From assembly GCF_004342225.1 (NCBI RefSeq), contig NZ_SMAR01000021.1, positions 1-64,000 of the forward strand: a DNA stretch of 64,000 nucleotides. Direction: 5' to 3'. The position numbers and the translations under genes were made by a program. A model generated the notes under the pieces. The model made no database searches. It saw nothing but the letters and a program-made list of their open reading frames with translations, and was not told where the DNA came from. Below are positions 16,952 to 25,169 of this stretch, in pieces (position 1 is the stretch's first letter; each line of letters opens with the position of its first letter). The DNA is from Martelella mediterranea. Lineage in GTDB: Bacteria; Pseudomonadota; Alphaproteobacteria; Rhizobiales; Rhizobiaceae.

Positions 16952-17785
16952 ATGTCCCAGCACGAAAGACTTCCCGTTTTCTTCATACCTCATGGCGGCG
17001 GTCCTTGGCCATATATCCATGGAACAGACGGCATTCTGCCGGACGAGGACCCGTGGAAGGAACTTCAGGATTTTCTGCGTGGATTTGACACCGCGCTTGG
17101 CAGACGTCCAAAGGCCGTTCTTGTGATCTCAGCGCACTGGGAAAAGGTTGATCGGCTGACGATATCGACGGCAAAACAACCGGGTATGCTGTTTGATTAT
17201 TATGGCTTTCCAGAACACACCTACGCGCTGAGCTATCCGGCTCCGGGTGCTCCTGAAATCGCGGATCACGTTCAAAACGTACTAAAGGCAGCCGATATCG
17301 AAACCGGGGCGGATGCGGAGCGTGGATACGACCACGGTGTCTTTATCCCGTTCATGCAGATTTATCCGGATGCCGATGTTCCGCTGGTGATGATGTCGCT
17401 GGACCCGGATCTGACAGCCGAAACCCACTTCAGGATCGGCCAGGCTCTCGAACAACTCCGGGATGAAGACATTCTGATCGTGGCTTCGGGATTATCCTAT
17501 CACAATATGCGTATGTTTTATCGACAGGATGATCAGCACGCAGAACAGGCCAGACGTTTTGATACCTGGCTTCAGAATGCCGTTGCTCTTCCTTCTCCAG
17601 AACAGCGCGCCGCCGCGCTTTCAAAGTGGGCGGATAACCCGGATGCGCTGGCTGTTCATCAGCCGGATCATGATCATCTGGTTCCGGTCTTTGTCGCCGC
17701 CGGTGCTGCCGGCCGCGACATGGGTAAAGTGATCTTCAATGGTAATTTTCTCGGGAAGCCTTATTCGGCATTCCGTTTCGGCTGA
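16952..17785 (+). CDS. DODA-type extradiol ring-cleavage dioxygenase-like protein (LigB family)
   Basis: LigB-superfamily protein related to 4,5-DOPA dioxygenase (YgiD in E. coli). The 277-residue product keeps the expected metal and catalytic histidines: FFIPHGGGPWPY, LVISAHWEK, ERGYDHGVFIPFMQIYP, SGLSYHNMR and PDHDHLVPVFVA. ATG 16952 has GAGG 7 bases upstream, and the longer frame has no conserved sequence. The true substrate of bacterial homologues is usually unknown, and no aromatic-degradation genes are adjacent. It lies 94 bp after argC on the same strand. Confidence 0.85.
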   Translation: MSQHERLPVFFIPHGGGPWPYIHGTDGILPDEDPWKELQDFLRGFDTALGRRPKAVLVISAHWEKVDRLTISTAKQPGMLFDYYGFPEHTYALSYPAPGAPEIADHVQNVLKAADIETGADAERGYDHGVFIPFMQIYPDADVPLVMMSLDPDLTAETHFRIGQALEQLRDEDILIVASGLSYHNMRMFYRQDDQHAEQARRFDTWLQNAVALPSPEQRAAALSKWADNPDALAVHQPDHDHLVPVFVAAGAAGRDMGKVIFNGNFLGKPYSAFRFG

Positions 17786-17882
17786 GGCATGTCAGCGTTT
17801 CCGGCAGGCCAAGGCTTATCATGACCTGTTGTGCCGCCAGTGTGGTGAATTTAAAAACCAAACCAGAAACATAAACCTGATG

Positions 17883-17953
17883 GTCACCCTCCTTGAGTCT
17901 GACGTTCGTTCAAAGCAATCGAAACAATGAAACGAACGTCAGATTTGGGTGAC
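17883..17953. repeat. Long interrupted inverted repeat between convergent genes
   Basis: Inner arms TCTGACGTTCGTT (17898-17910) and AACGAACGTCAGA (17931-17943) are perfect 13-bp complements. Outer arms GTCACCC (17883-17889) and GGGTGAC (17947-17953) add 7 more pairs, giving about 20 bp of stem in a 71-bp unit. It lies between the dioxygenase-like gene (+) and ctaA (-). There is no clear T run on either side, so it is either a bidirectional transcription barrier or the remnant of a small palindromic element. Confidence 0.6.
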
Positions 17954-17967
17954 TGGCTCTGTCTTTT

Positions 17968-19059
17968 TTATACGATTTCGAACATCGGTTTCCGGTAGCC
18001 CCGCAAATGTCTGGTGACAAGCGCCAGAACGATAATTGCAACGCCCTGATGTGAAAGCGCCAGCCAGAGTGGCATCTGCATAACCAGTGTGAAAATACCA
18101 AGCGTTGCCTGGATGGTGACGGCGGCCAGAATGATCGCTGCGCCGCGTGCATGTTGCGACAATTCAAGGTCCAGCCCACGGCGCGCTGCCGCCCGCCATT
18201 CCGTCAGAAAATGGAAAAGCGCCAGCAGAAACAAAATATACCCGCCAATACGGTGGGTAAACTGAACCGTTTTGGGATTTTCGAAAAAGTTGATGAGTGC
18301 TGGTTGCTGCAAAAGCAGATCAGACGGAACGATGGCACCATCCATCAGCGGCCATGTGTTGTAAGACATCCCGGCATCAAGGCCGGCCACAAGCGCGCCA
18401 AGGTAAATCTGTACAAACGTTGCGAGCAATAAAAGTCCAGCAAACAGGTGGGAAATGAAGCTTGGCGGCGCTTCATGCTTTCGTGGTTTCAGACCGCTTG
18501 CAATATAGATGCAAGACGCAAAAATAAGACAGGCCATAATGAGGTGAACAGCCAGTCGATACTGACTGACATCGGTGCGTTCAACCAGACCGGATGAAAC
18601 CATCCACCAGCCGATAAAGCCCTGCAGGCCTCCAAGCGCAAGAACACCGGTCAGCGGCCAGCCCAGTCCTTTGGCCAAACGCCCCGACATCCAGAAATAG
18701 AGCAATGGAACAGCAAAGATCAGTCCGATGGAGCGGGCCAGAAAGCGGTGTGCCCATTCCCACCAGAACAAGGACTTAAAGCCTTCCAGCGTCATGCCCT
18801 GATTGAGCTGCTGATATTCCGGTATGCGTTTATAAAGCGCGAACTCTTCCTGCCATTGTTGCAGGTTCAGGGGCGGGATGACGCCATGGATCGGCTTCCA
18901 TTCTGTGATTGAAAGTCCGGAATGCGTAAGCCGCGTCGCACCACCGACGAGCACAAGACAAAAGAGGGTTAAAACCACCAGATAGAGCCAGATCCGAACT
19001 GCGGTAGCATTGTGCTTCTGCTGATTGTCGGTCCAGTCCGCCGTTTTACCAAACGCCAT
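17968..19059 (-). CDS. ctaA: Heme A synthase (COX15/CtaA)
   Basis: Inner-membrane enzyme that oxidises heme O to heme A for aa3-type cytochrome oxidase. The 363-residue product shows eight hydrophobic segments and the family motifs GGATRLTHSGLSITEWKPIH, FWWEWAHRFLARSIG, and a second-half histidine block QFTHRIGGYILFL. The late SHQGVAIIVLALVTRHLRG completes the fold. The length is typical of alphaproteobacterial type 2 heme A synthase. It is divergent from the DUF2842 gene, which is a common neighbour in this order. Confidence 0.94.
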   Translation of the reverse strand: MAFGKTADWTDNQQKHNATAVRIWLYLVVLTLFCLVLVGGATRLTHSGLSITEWKPIHGVIPPLNLQQWQEEFALYKRIPEYQQLNQGMTLEGFKSLFWWEWAHRFLARSIGLIFAVPLLYFWMSGRLAKGLGWPLTGVLALGGLQGFIGWWMVSSGLVERTDVSQYRLAVHLIMACLIFASCIYIASGLKPRKHEAPPSFISHLFAGLLLLATFVQIYLGALVAGLDAGMSYNTWPLMDGAIVPSDLLLQQPALINFFENPKTVQFTHRIGGYILFLLALFHFLTEWRAAARRGLDLELSQHARGAAIILAAVTIQATLGIFTLVMQMPLWLALSHQGVAIIVLALVTRHLRGYRKPMFEIV

Positions 19060-19157
19060 ACATCAAACTCCGTTTCGCATCGTGCCATGCAGCTCTTCAC
19101 ACCGCCAAAACATGCGCATAGTGTCTGGGTTTACGTATTAAGGGGGGATTCGGTTTC

Positions 19158-19373
19158 GTGCCAGTCAGATTGCGCAAATTTCTGGGAACGATCGTAATTG
19201 TCGCACTTGTGATCATTTACGCGCTGGTCGCGACTGCCGTTGCGACTGTGCTTCTCGGCGACCAGCCGTGGTGGATTGCCCTGCTCTACTTCCTGCTGAC
19301 GGGGCTTTTATGGATCCTGCCGGCCATGGTTATCATCCGCTGGATGGCTGGGCCGCCATCAAACAGTGATTAA
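19158..19373 (+). CDS. Small membrane protein, DUF2842 family
   Basis: The 71-residue protein has two membrane helices (IVIVALVIIYALVATAVATV and IALLYFLLTGLLWILPAMVI) separated by a short loop with QPWW. This matches the DUF2842 family of alphaproteobacteria, whose function is unknown. The start is GTG at 19158, giving the family N-terminus MPVRLRKFLG. It is divergent from ctaA, and the family is often found beside heme A synthase, which suggests but does not show a link with respiratory-chain assembly. Confidence 0.8.
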   Translation: MPVRLRKFLGTIVIVALVIIYALVATAVATVLLGDQPWWIALLYFLLTGLLWILPAMVIIRWMAGPPSNSD

Positions 19374-19486
19374 CCCCTTTATCTTTAGAACTGAATTTGT
19401 CCTGGCAACGGAACGGATAGTCTTTTCCAGCATTGAAATGCGTGTAAGCTCGATGCATCTGGAAAAAAGGCAGGGAATTGAAAACG

Positions 19487-19777
19487 ATGATTTCACCACA
19501 ACAACTTCGTGCCGCCCGCGCACTGCTTGGCCTGTCAGACACAGAATTTGCCGCCCGTGCCGGCATCTCAGCAGACGCTCTTCATGCTGCAGAGACCGAC
19601 GGCACTTCTTATGATCAGGCTGTCTCTGAGCAGATTAAGAAAACACTTGAGCAGATGGGTGTCGCGCTGATTGCCGATGGAGAAGGTGGCGGTGGGTGCG
19701 GCGTTCGCATGAAATCTCCGCGCGAGGCTGAAGATGGTATCCGTCCGGAAGATCTCAACGCCACCAATGATGACTGA
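19487..19777 (+). CDS. Small helix-turn-helix protein (XRE-like)
   Basis: A 96-residue protein. Its first half, MISPQQLRAARALLGLSDTE followed by FAARAGISADALHAAE, has the spacing of a Cro/C1-type helix-turn-helix. The second half is short and Gly/Asp-rich. ATG 19487 is preferred because AGGGA lies 10 bases upstream; a TTG at 19478 is also in frame. There is no toxin partner next to it. Its role is unknown, and it could be a solitary regulator. Confidence 0.65.
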   Translation: MISPQQLRAARALLGLSDTEFAARAGISADALHAAETDGTSYDQAVSEQIKKTLEQMGVALIADGEGGGGCGVRMKSPREAEDGIRPEDLNATNDD

Positions 19778-19789
19778 CAGGGGCGCATC

Positions 19790-20239
19790 TCAGGCCCGCT
19801 TCTGCCAGCGTCCATCCGGTCCCTGCTGCCAATAAGTGAGGCTGTGTGACCCACCGCGCAGTTTTTTCCAGCTCTCGCGCGCATGATTGAGCTCGTCATT
19901 ATCATGACCATCAAACATGACGACAACGCGCTGATAACGTTCGATGTCGGCAACCTCGGCGGTCTCAACATAAAAACGGATATCTGACTGGTTGGTATCA
20001 GCGCTTTGGATCGTCAGCAGTACAGGCTGTTCTGCGGTCCCTTCTTCGCTTTCGACGCCATGGGGAATGAAGCTGTCGGCGCGAAATGTCCAGAGCAACT
20101 GATCGAGGCGATCACACATGCCTTCGCTTGTGGCCTGAACCGTAACGCGCCAACCGCGTTCAACACTCTTTTCCACGAGCGGCGGAAGCGCTGCATCAAG
20201 CTTTGATTCGGTCAGGTGATAAAACAGAACCTCGGTCAT
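19790..20239 (-). CDS. holC: DNA polymerase III subunit chi
   Basis: Links the clamp loader to single-strand binding protein at the replication fork. The 149-residue product begins MTEVLFYHLTESKLDAALPP, the usual HolC N-terminus, followed by LVEKSVERGWRVTVQA and a central block CDRLDQLLWTFRADSFIPHG. The ATG at 20239 has AAGGAG upstream. The gene lies downstream of pepA on the same strand, the usual arrangement, but here the gap between them holds a full copy of the dispersed repeat. Confidence 0.92.
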   Translation of the reverse strand: MTEVLFYHLTESKLDAALPPLVEKSVERGWRVTVQATSEGMCDRLDQLLWTFRADSFIPHGVESEEGTAEQPVLLTIQSADTNQSDIRFYVETAEVADIERYQRVVVMFDGHDNDELNHARESWKKLRGGSHSLTYWQQGPDGRWQKRA

Positions 20240-20259
20240 GAAGCCGCGCTCCTTGCATT

Positions 20260-20365
20260 CTAGAGCGCAGTGCATCCATTCGGATGCACAAAGTACGCTC
20301 TAACCCACTCAATCTAAACATCGTGCTTTCCGAAAATCGATTCCGGTTTTCGAGCCGATGCTGTC
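20260..20365. repeat. Dispersed RIME-like repeat, full copy B
   Basis: About 106 bp with two palindromes. One is built around CTAGAGCGCAGTGCATCCAT and its complement near ACAAAGTACGCTCTA. The other is CATCGTG...CGAAAATCGATTCCGGTTTTCG...CGATG (listed in pieces). It fills the pepA-holC gap and ends one base before the pepA stop codon. It has the same orientation as copy D at 35017 and is inverted relative to copies A and C. Confidence 0.85.
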
Positions 20366-20366
20366 G

Positions 20367-21851
20367 TCAGGCGTTATCCTCATAGTGGGCACGAACAAGT
20401 TCATCGAGCAGACGCACGCCGAACCCGGATGCCCAACCACGGCTGATTTCAGTCTTTGGCGAACCCATGGCCGTTCCGGCAACATCCAGATGCGCCCATG
20501 GCGTGTCACCAACAAACCGCTGAAGGAATTGGGCTGCGGTGATCGAGCCTGCATTACGCGACCCACCGGTGTTGCGCATATCTGCGAACCGGCTGTCGAC
20601 CATCTTGTCGTATTCCTCGCCGAGGGGAAGCCGCCACAGCTTTTCAGCCGTTGTCAGGCCTGCATCGTAAAGCTCGCCTGCCAGCGTATCGTCATTGCTG
20701 AACAGGCCCGCGTGATGGGTTCCCAGAGCCACGAGAACCGCGCCGGTCAGTGTCGCCAGATCAATCATGAAGCGCGGCTTGAAGCGTTCTTTTGTATACC
20801 AGAGCGCATCAGCCAGAACGAGGCGACCTTCTGCATCGGTATTGATAACCTCAATCGTCTGGCCGGACATTGAAGTCACGATGTCACCGGGGCGTTGCGC
20901 ATTACCGTCCGGCATGTTCTCAACCAGTCCGAGAATGCCAACCGCATTCACCTTCGCTTTCCGGGCAGAAAGGGCATGCATCAGGCCGATAACGGCGGCA
21001 GCACCGCCCATGTCACCCTTCATGTCTTCCATTGAAGCCGGTGGCTTGAGTGAAATACCGCCAGTGTCAAAAACAACGCCCTTGCCAACAAAAGCCACCG
21101 GAGCGTCGTCTTGTTTGCCGCCGTTCCAGCGAATAACCGCCAGATAAGGCGGGCGAACAGACCCCTGCGCGACGCCGAGCAGTGCCCCCATGCCAAGTTC
21201 TTCCATCTGAGCACGGTCCAGAATATCGACCTCTGCGCCCAGTTCTTTCAGTTCCAGTGCCTTATCGGCAAATTCTCGCGGTCCCAAAACGTTGGCCGGA
21301 AGATTGACCATGTCGCGCGCCAGCAGAACGCCGCCGCCAATTGCCTTGCGCTCTTCAAAGGCGCGGGTCGCTTCCTCTGCGGCGGCGGTTACAATTTCCA
21401 CCGATATTTCAATATCTTCATCCTTCTTCTTGGTCTTGAACTGGTCGAAGTTGTAGGTGCCAAGAAGCATTCCCAGAGCAAAATCTGCAGCATTGGCTGC
21501 GCTGGTATCTGCACCGGGTGCATCGATGAAGATGACCAGTTTCTTCGCTTTCCCGGCAACTGAAGACGCCTTTCCGCCAGCGCGCATCCAGTCATAGCCA
21601 GCCATTGTTGCAGGCTCGCCAAGACCGATCAGGCAGAGCCGCTCAGCATCGCTGTTGGCAGGTGCGAGCATGTCCAGTGTCAGGCAGAGTTCAGATTTAA
21701 AATCAGCAGTAGCGATAGCGCGGCTAATCACCCCGTCAATTCCCTCACCAAGGGCAGGAAGTCCTGCAGGCTTTCCGCCTTTTGTGACAAGAGAAATCGC
21801 GGATGCGCCCGCAGTTTGGGCCGAAGTAGCAAAGGAAATTGAAAAACTCAT
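20367..21851 (-). CDS. pepA: Leucyl aminopeptidase (M17)
   Basis: Cytoplasmic dinuclear-metal aminopeptidase that trims N-terminal residues from peptides; some homologues also bind DNA. The 494-residue product has the M17 signature [16 protein letters not shown], the metal-binding block [20 protein letters not shown] with [11 protein letters not shown], and the late [15 protein letters not shown] segment. ATG 21851 is used because GGGAG lies upstream; the frame extends 9 codons further. It is followed by holC, as in many proteobacteria. Confidence 0.95.
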   Translation of the reverse strand: MSFSISFATSAQTAGASAISLVTKGGKPAGLPALGEGIDGVISRAIATADFKSELCLTLDMLAPANSDAERLCLIGLGEPATMAGYDWMRAGGKASSVAGKAKKLVIFIDAPGADTSAANAADFALGMLLGTYNFDQFKTKKKDEDIEISVEIVTAAAEEATRAFEERKAIGGGVLLARDMVNLPANVLGPREFADKALELKELGAEVDILDRAQMEELGMGALLGVAQGSVRPPYLAVIRWNGGKQDDAPVAFVGKGVVFDTGGISLKPPASMEDMKGDMGGAAAVIGLMHALSARKAKVNAVGILGLVENMPDGNAQRPGDIVTSMSGQTIEVINTDAEGRLVLADALWYTKERFKPRFMIDLATLTGAVLVALGTHHAGLFSNDDTLAGELYDAGLTTAEKLWRLPLGEEYDKMVDSRFADMRNTGGSRNAGSITAAQFLQRFVGDTPWAHLDVAGTAMGSPKTEISRGWASGFGVRLLDELVRAHYEDNA

Positions 21852-22109
21852 GATGAAACTCCCGATCCTGATGGGCACTGGCGGCTTTTAACGAATCCAC
21901 CTTCGAGGCCGTTTGCCAATGTGTAAGCGTTGTTATCACAACTTAGCAAGGACGGTTGACCGGGACGCAGGAACTCTTAAAAACTCCGTTGAACGACTGC
22001 CCCGATATCTGGGCCGTACCATTTCCTTCGCTCCAGGTGAGGACGACCCGACTTGCAAAGCATTCCACCGCGCGGCACCTGCCGTAAACTCGCAACATCT
22101 GTCAGCGCA

Positions 22110-22838
22110 ATGCAGCCCGTGACGCTTGCATTCTGGAGTGTTTTTGCGCTGTGGTGGCTCATCCTCGCCGTGTTTTATCTTTTCCCCGGGCTCGACATTG
22201 CCGCGTCCCGGCACTTTTTTGTTGAAACGGTCTGCGGCACAAGTGAGCCTGCCGGTACGATATGCGGAAGCTTCCCGATATCTGAGAATCAGGCTCTCGA
22301 GGTTCTTCGCAGTTTTTATTTCTATCTTCCTGTTCTTTTCGGGCTCTGGGTGATCTACCAGTTGATTCTGGCCTGGTCGCATCACGGTGCCAGCTATGAC
22401 AAAAAACGGATCAACCGGCTGCTGGCTGGTCTCGTTTCGCTGATCATCGGCCCCGGCCTCATGGTCAATGAGTTCCTCAAGAGCACCTCTCACCGCCCTC
22501 GCCCGCGCAACACAGACTTTTTTGGCGGGGATCTTGTTTTCTTTCCTGCCGGAGATTTTGGCGGAGCTTGCGGATCCAATTGTTCATTTGTGTCTGGTGA
22601 GGCTGCCGGCGCAGGGTGGCTGTTTTGCTTCGCCCTGTTTCTGATCCCGAAAAAATACCGCCCTTTGTTCATGCCTTTGCTGATCGCGATCTCGTTGACG
22701 ATGCCCGTTATGAGGCTGGCATATGGTGGCCACTATCTTTCGGATATTTTGCTGGGATGGCTCTCGTCGGTGGTCGTTTTTCTCGGTATTCTGACTTTTT
22801 TTACCAAAACTGAAACCAAACCGGCGCCGCCGATGTGA
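22110..22838 (+). CDS. PAP2-family lipid phosphatase, LpxE-like
   Basis: Inner-membrane PAP2 phosphatase of about 242 residues with six hydrophobic segments. The three catalytic motifs are visible: KSTSHRPRPR (motif 1, K-x6-RP), CSFVSGEAAG (motif 2, usually PSGH), and MRLAYGGHYLSDILLGW (motif 3, with His and Asp). In motif 2 the His is replaced by Glu, as I recall for rhizobial LpxE-type enzymes. It lies 109 bp before lptF on the same strand, so lipid A or a related lipid phosphate is a reasonable substrate. Phosphatidylglycerophosphate or undecaprenyl diphosphate are alternatives. ATG 22110 has a poor ribosome site. Confidence 0.78.
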   Translation: MQPVTLAFWSVFALWWLILAVFYLFPGLDIAASRHFFVETVCGTSEPAGTICGSFPISENQALEVLRSFYFYLPVLFGLWVIYQLILAWSHHGASYDKKRINRLLAGLVSLIIGPGLMVNEFLKSTSHRPRPRNTDFFGGDLVFFPAGDFGGACGSNCSFVSGEAAGAGWLFCFALFLIPKKYRPLFMPLLIAISLTMPVMRLAYGGHYLSDILLGWLSSVVVFLGILTFFTKTETKPAPPM

Positions 22839-22947
22839 AGTGTGCCGTTTTGTGTAAAAAATCAACCTAATATTCAGCACCTTTGCGATTTAACGGCTAT
22901 AACGATATGACAACTGCGATAACCGCGAAAGTGCTCAGCAAAGTGCC

Positions 22948-24099
22948 ATGAAGATACTGGAACGCTATATATTTTCGCGCGTGGCACGCATGTTTCTGGC
23001 AGTCTTGGTGCCGGTCATCGCTATTTTGTGGCTCACACAAGTCCTCGGGCGGATTGACCTTGTGACTGATAGCGGTCAGTCGATTGTATCCTTTATCACG
23101 CTCGCGACGCTGATTCTGCCGACAGTTATTCCAACCGTTCTTCCCTTTGCCGTCGTGCTTGGGACCGCGCAGACGCTTACTGCGATGAACAACGATTCCG
23201 AACTCGCTGTCATCGATGCCGGAGGGGCCGCCCGCTCAGTCGTTTACAAGCCTGTTCTGCTGTTCGCTGTTCTGTTGTGTGCGTTCTCCTTTGTTCTCGA
23301 TAACTATATCGAGCCTAAATCCCGCGCTCAGGCCAGAGTGGTGATTGCCTCGGTTTATGCGGATCTGCTGTCATCCGTCATTGAGGAGAAAACGTTTCGC
23401 GAAGTTGAGGATGGCCTTTTCATCCAGATTTCGCAAAGAATGTCAGGACGGGTTCTCAAAGGGCTTTTCGTTGCAGACTATCGTGAACCGGATAATGCCT
23501 ACATTTACTATGCCAAGGAAGGCGCTGTGGATCCAGGCGGTAGCCAGCTGATTATGAAGGACGGGCAGGTTCAGCGCGAAGATGCCGCCGGGAACGTTTC
23601 CATTGTTCAGTTCGATTCTTATTCCTTCGATCTCTCTGCGCTCACGGAAGACCGCAGCCAGACCAGCCGGCGAGCGACAGACCGTGGACTGGGCTACCTT
23701 CTGAATCCGCCTAAAGATGATCCGGATTATCTTGGAAATCCGGGTGCTTATCGTGCTGAATTAACGCGCCGTCTTACCGATTGGACGCTTCCGCTGACCT
23801 ACGCGATCTTTACAATTCTTATCGTCGGCGATGCGCGGTCTCATCGTGAACGCCGCATGCCGCCCATGGCAACGGCTTTCGGGCTTGCCCTGTTTCTCAG
23901 GCTAGCGTCACATTTCAGCACAAACCAGGCGGAAAACGATCCGGCCTTCATCTATATCGCTTATGCGATTGCGATTATGACACTTCTGCTCGGCGTCTAT
24001 CTTCTCCTGAAGCCGCGGCGGGCACGGCGGCGCGGATTACTTCTGAGCGTTTTGGGAAATCCTGGCAAAGGAAATGCCACGAATGGAGAAGAGCAATGA
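22948..24099 (+). CDS. lptF: LPS export ABC transporter permease LptF
   Basis: One of the two permeases of the LptB2FG transporter that extracts LPS from the inner membrane. The 383-residue product has three N-terminal membrane helices, a periplasmic beta-jellyroll region (about residues 130-270) and three C-terminal helices. The N-terminus ILERYIFSRVARMFLAVLVP and the segment LATLILPTVIPTVLPFAVVL are typical. The stop overlaps the lptG start by four bases (ATGA), showing translational coupling. Confidence 0.92.
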   Translation: MKILERYIFSRVARMFLAVLVPVIAILWLTQVLGRIDLVTDSGQSIVSFITLATLILPTVIPTVLPFAVVLGTAQTLTAMNNDSELAVIDAGGAARSVVYKPVLLFAVLLCAFSFVLDNYIEPKSRAQARVVIASVYADLLSSVIEEKTFREVEDGLFIQISQRMSGRVLKGLFVADYREPDNAYIYYAKEGAVDPGGSQLIMKDGQVQREDAAGNVSIVQFDSYSFDLSALTEDRSQTSRRATDRGLGYLLNPPKDDPDYLGNPGAYRAELTRRLTDWTLPLTYAIFTILIVGDARSHRERRMPPMATAFGLALFLRLASHFSTNQAENDPAFIYIAYAIAIMTLLLGVYLLLKPRRARRRGLLLSVLGNPGKGNATNGEEQ

Positions 24100-25169
24100 T
24101 CTTCTCCACACTCGGGCGCTATTTCCTGAAAGCTTATTTTGCCACTCTTGGATGGTTTTTTGTTGGTGTCGTTTCGATCATTTATCTGATCGATTTCAGC
24201 GAAGTGGTTGGCAATATATCTGCAGCGGCCGGTCAGGGTATCGGCGACGCTCTTTTGATTACGGCGCTGAGACTGCCCTATATTTTTCAGCAGACAGTGC
24301 CGTTCATTGCCCTGTTTGCGGGCATGGTGACCCTTATTGCGCTGAACCGTCGTTACGAACTTGTTGTAACCCGGGCAGCGGGCATCTCGGTCTGGCAGTT
24401 TATGACTCCCTTCGTGGCTGGCGCTTTCATTCTAGGGCTCTTCAGTATTCTGGCTTTAAATCCGCTTGCGTCCTGGAGCCAGCAGCGCGCGACCGCGATC
24501 CAGTCCGTTGGCAGTAACGGAAACAGCGATACAATTCCCTGGCTTCGCCAGCGAACCGATGGGCAGGATACGATTATCGGCGGTCGGGCGATTACGAATA
24601 ATGGTACTCAGCTTGTCGGCGCTGTGGTGATCTTTTTCGGTGATCAGGGGCAGATTACAAAAAGGCTGGATGCGCGCACGGCGACTTTGAGCGATGGCTG
24701 GTGGGATCTGGAGGAGGTTACTCAGATCGTACCAGGGGATCTGACGACTCAGATGGCGACGACCAGAGTGAAGACCAATCTTGAACAGAAGTTTGTGCAG
24801 CAGAGATTGCTTCAGGCAGACTTGGTTAATTTTTATGATTTGCCGGAGAGTATCCGGAAGGGCCGGCAGTTCGGAGTTTCGACAAAAGCCCTTGAGACAC
24901 AGTACAACTACCTGCTTTCGCTGCCCTTGCTGATGGTGGCGATGACGCTGATTGCAGCAACGGTATGTCTGAAGTTTTCACGATTCTCTCAGTCCCCTGT
25001 GGTGATTCTGGGTGGAATCCTGTCCGGCTTTCTGCTTTATGTGACAAGCGTACTTGTTAAGGCATTTGGCAGTAGCGGAGTTCTGCCGCCGTTGGTTGCG
25101 GCGTGGATACCTGTGGTTGTCGCTATGGCATTGGGATTGACGATTTTGTTGCATCAGGAGGACGGTTAG
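24096..25169 (+). CDS. lptG: LPS export ABC transporter permease LptG
   Basis: Partner of LptF in the LPS transporter. The 357-residue product begins MIFSTLGRYFLKAYFATLGW and has the family's helix pattern, with TVPFIALFAGMVTLIALNRR after helix 2 and a periplasmic domain starting near residue 130. C-terminal helices include LPLLMVAMTLIAATVCLKFS. It overlaps lptF by four bases and lptD by one base (TAGTG), so the three are one operon. Confidence 0.93.
   Translation: MIFSTLGRYFLKAYFATLGWFFVGVVSIIYLIDFSEVVGNISAAAGQGIGDALLITALRLPYIFQQTVPFIALFAGMVTLIALNRRYELVVTRAAGISVWQFMTPFVAGAFILGLFSILALNPLASWSQQRATAIQSVGSNGNSDTIPWLRQRTDGQDTIIGGRAITNNGTQLVGAVVIFFGDQGQITKRLDARTATLSDGWWDLEEVTQIVPGDLTTQMATTRVKTNLEQKFVQQRLLQADLVNFYDLPESIRKGRQFGVSTKALETQYNYLLSLPLLMVAMTLIAATVCLKFSRFSQSPVVILGGILSGFLLYVTSVLVKAFGSSGVLPPLVAAWIPVVVAMALGLTILLHQEDG

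Noticed and set aside
19487-19777. Small HTH gene as antitoxin of a toxin-antitoxin pair
   Set aside because: The neighbours are DUF2842 and holC. No small toxin-like frame overlaps or adjoins it.
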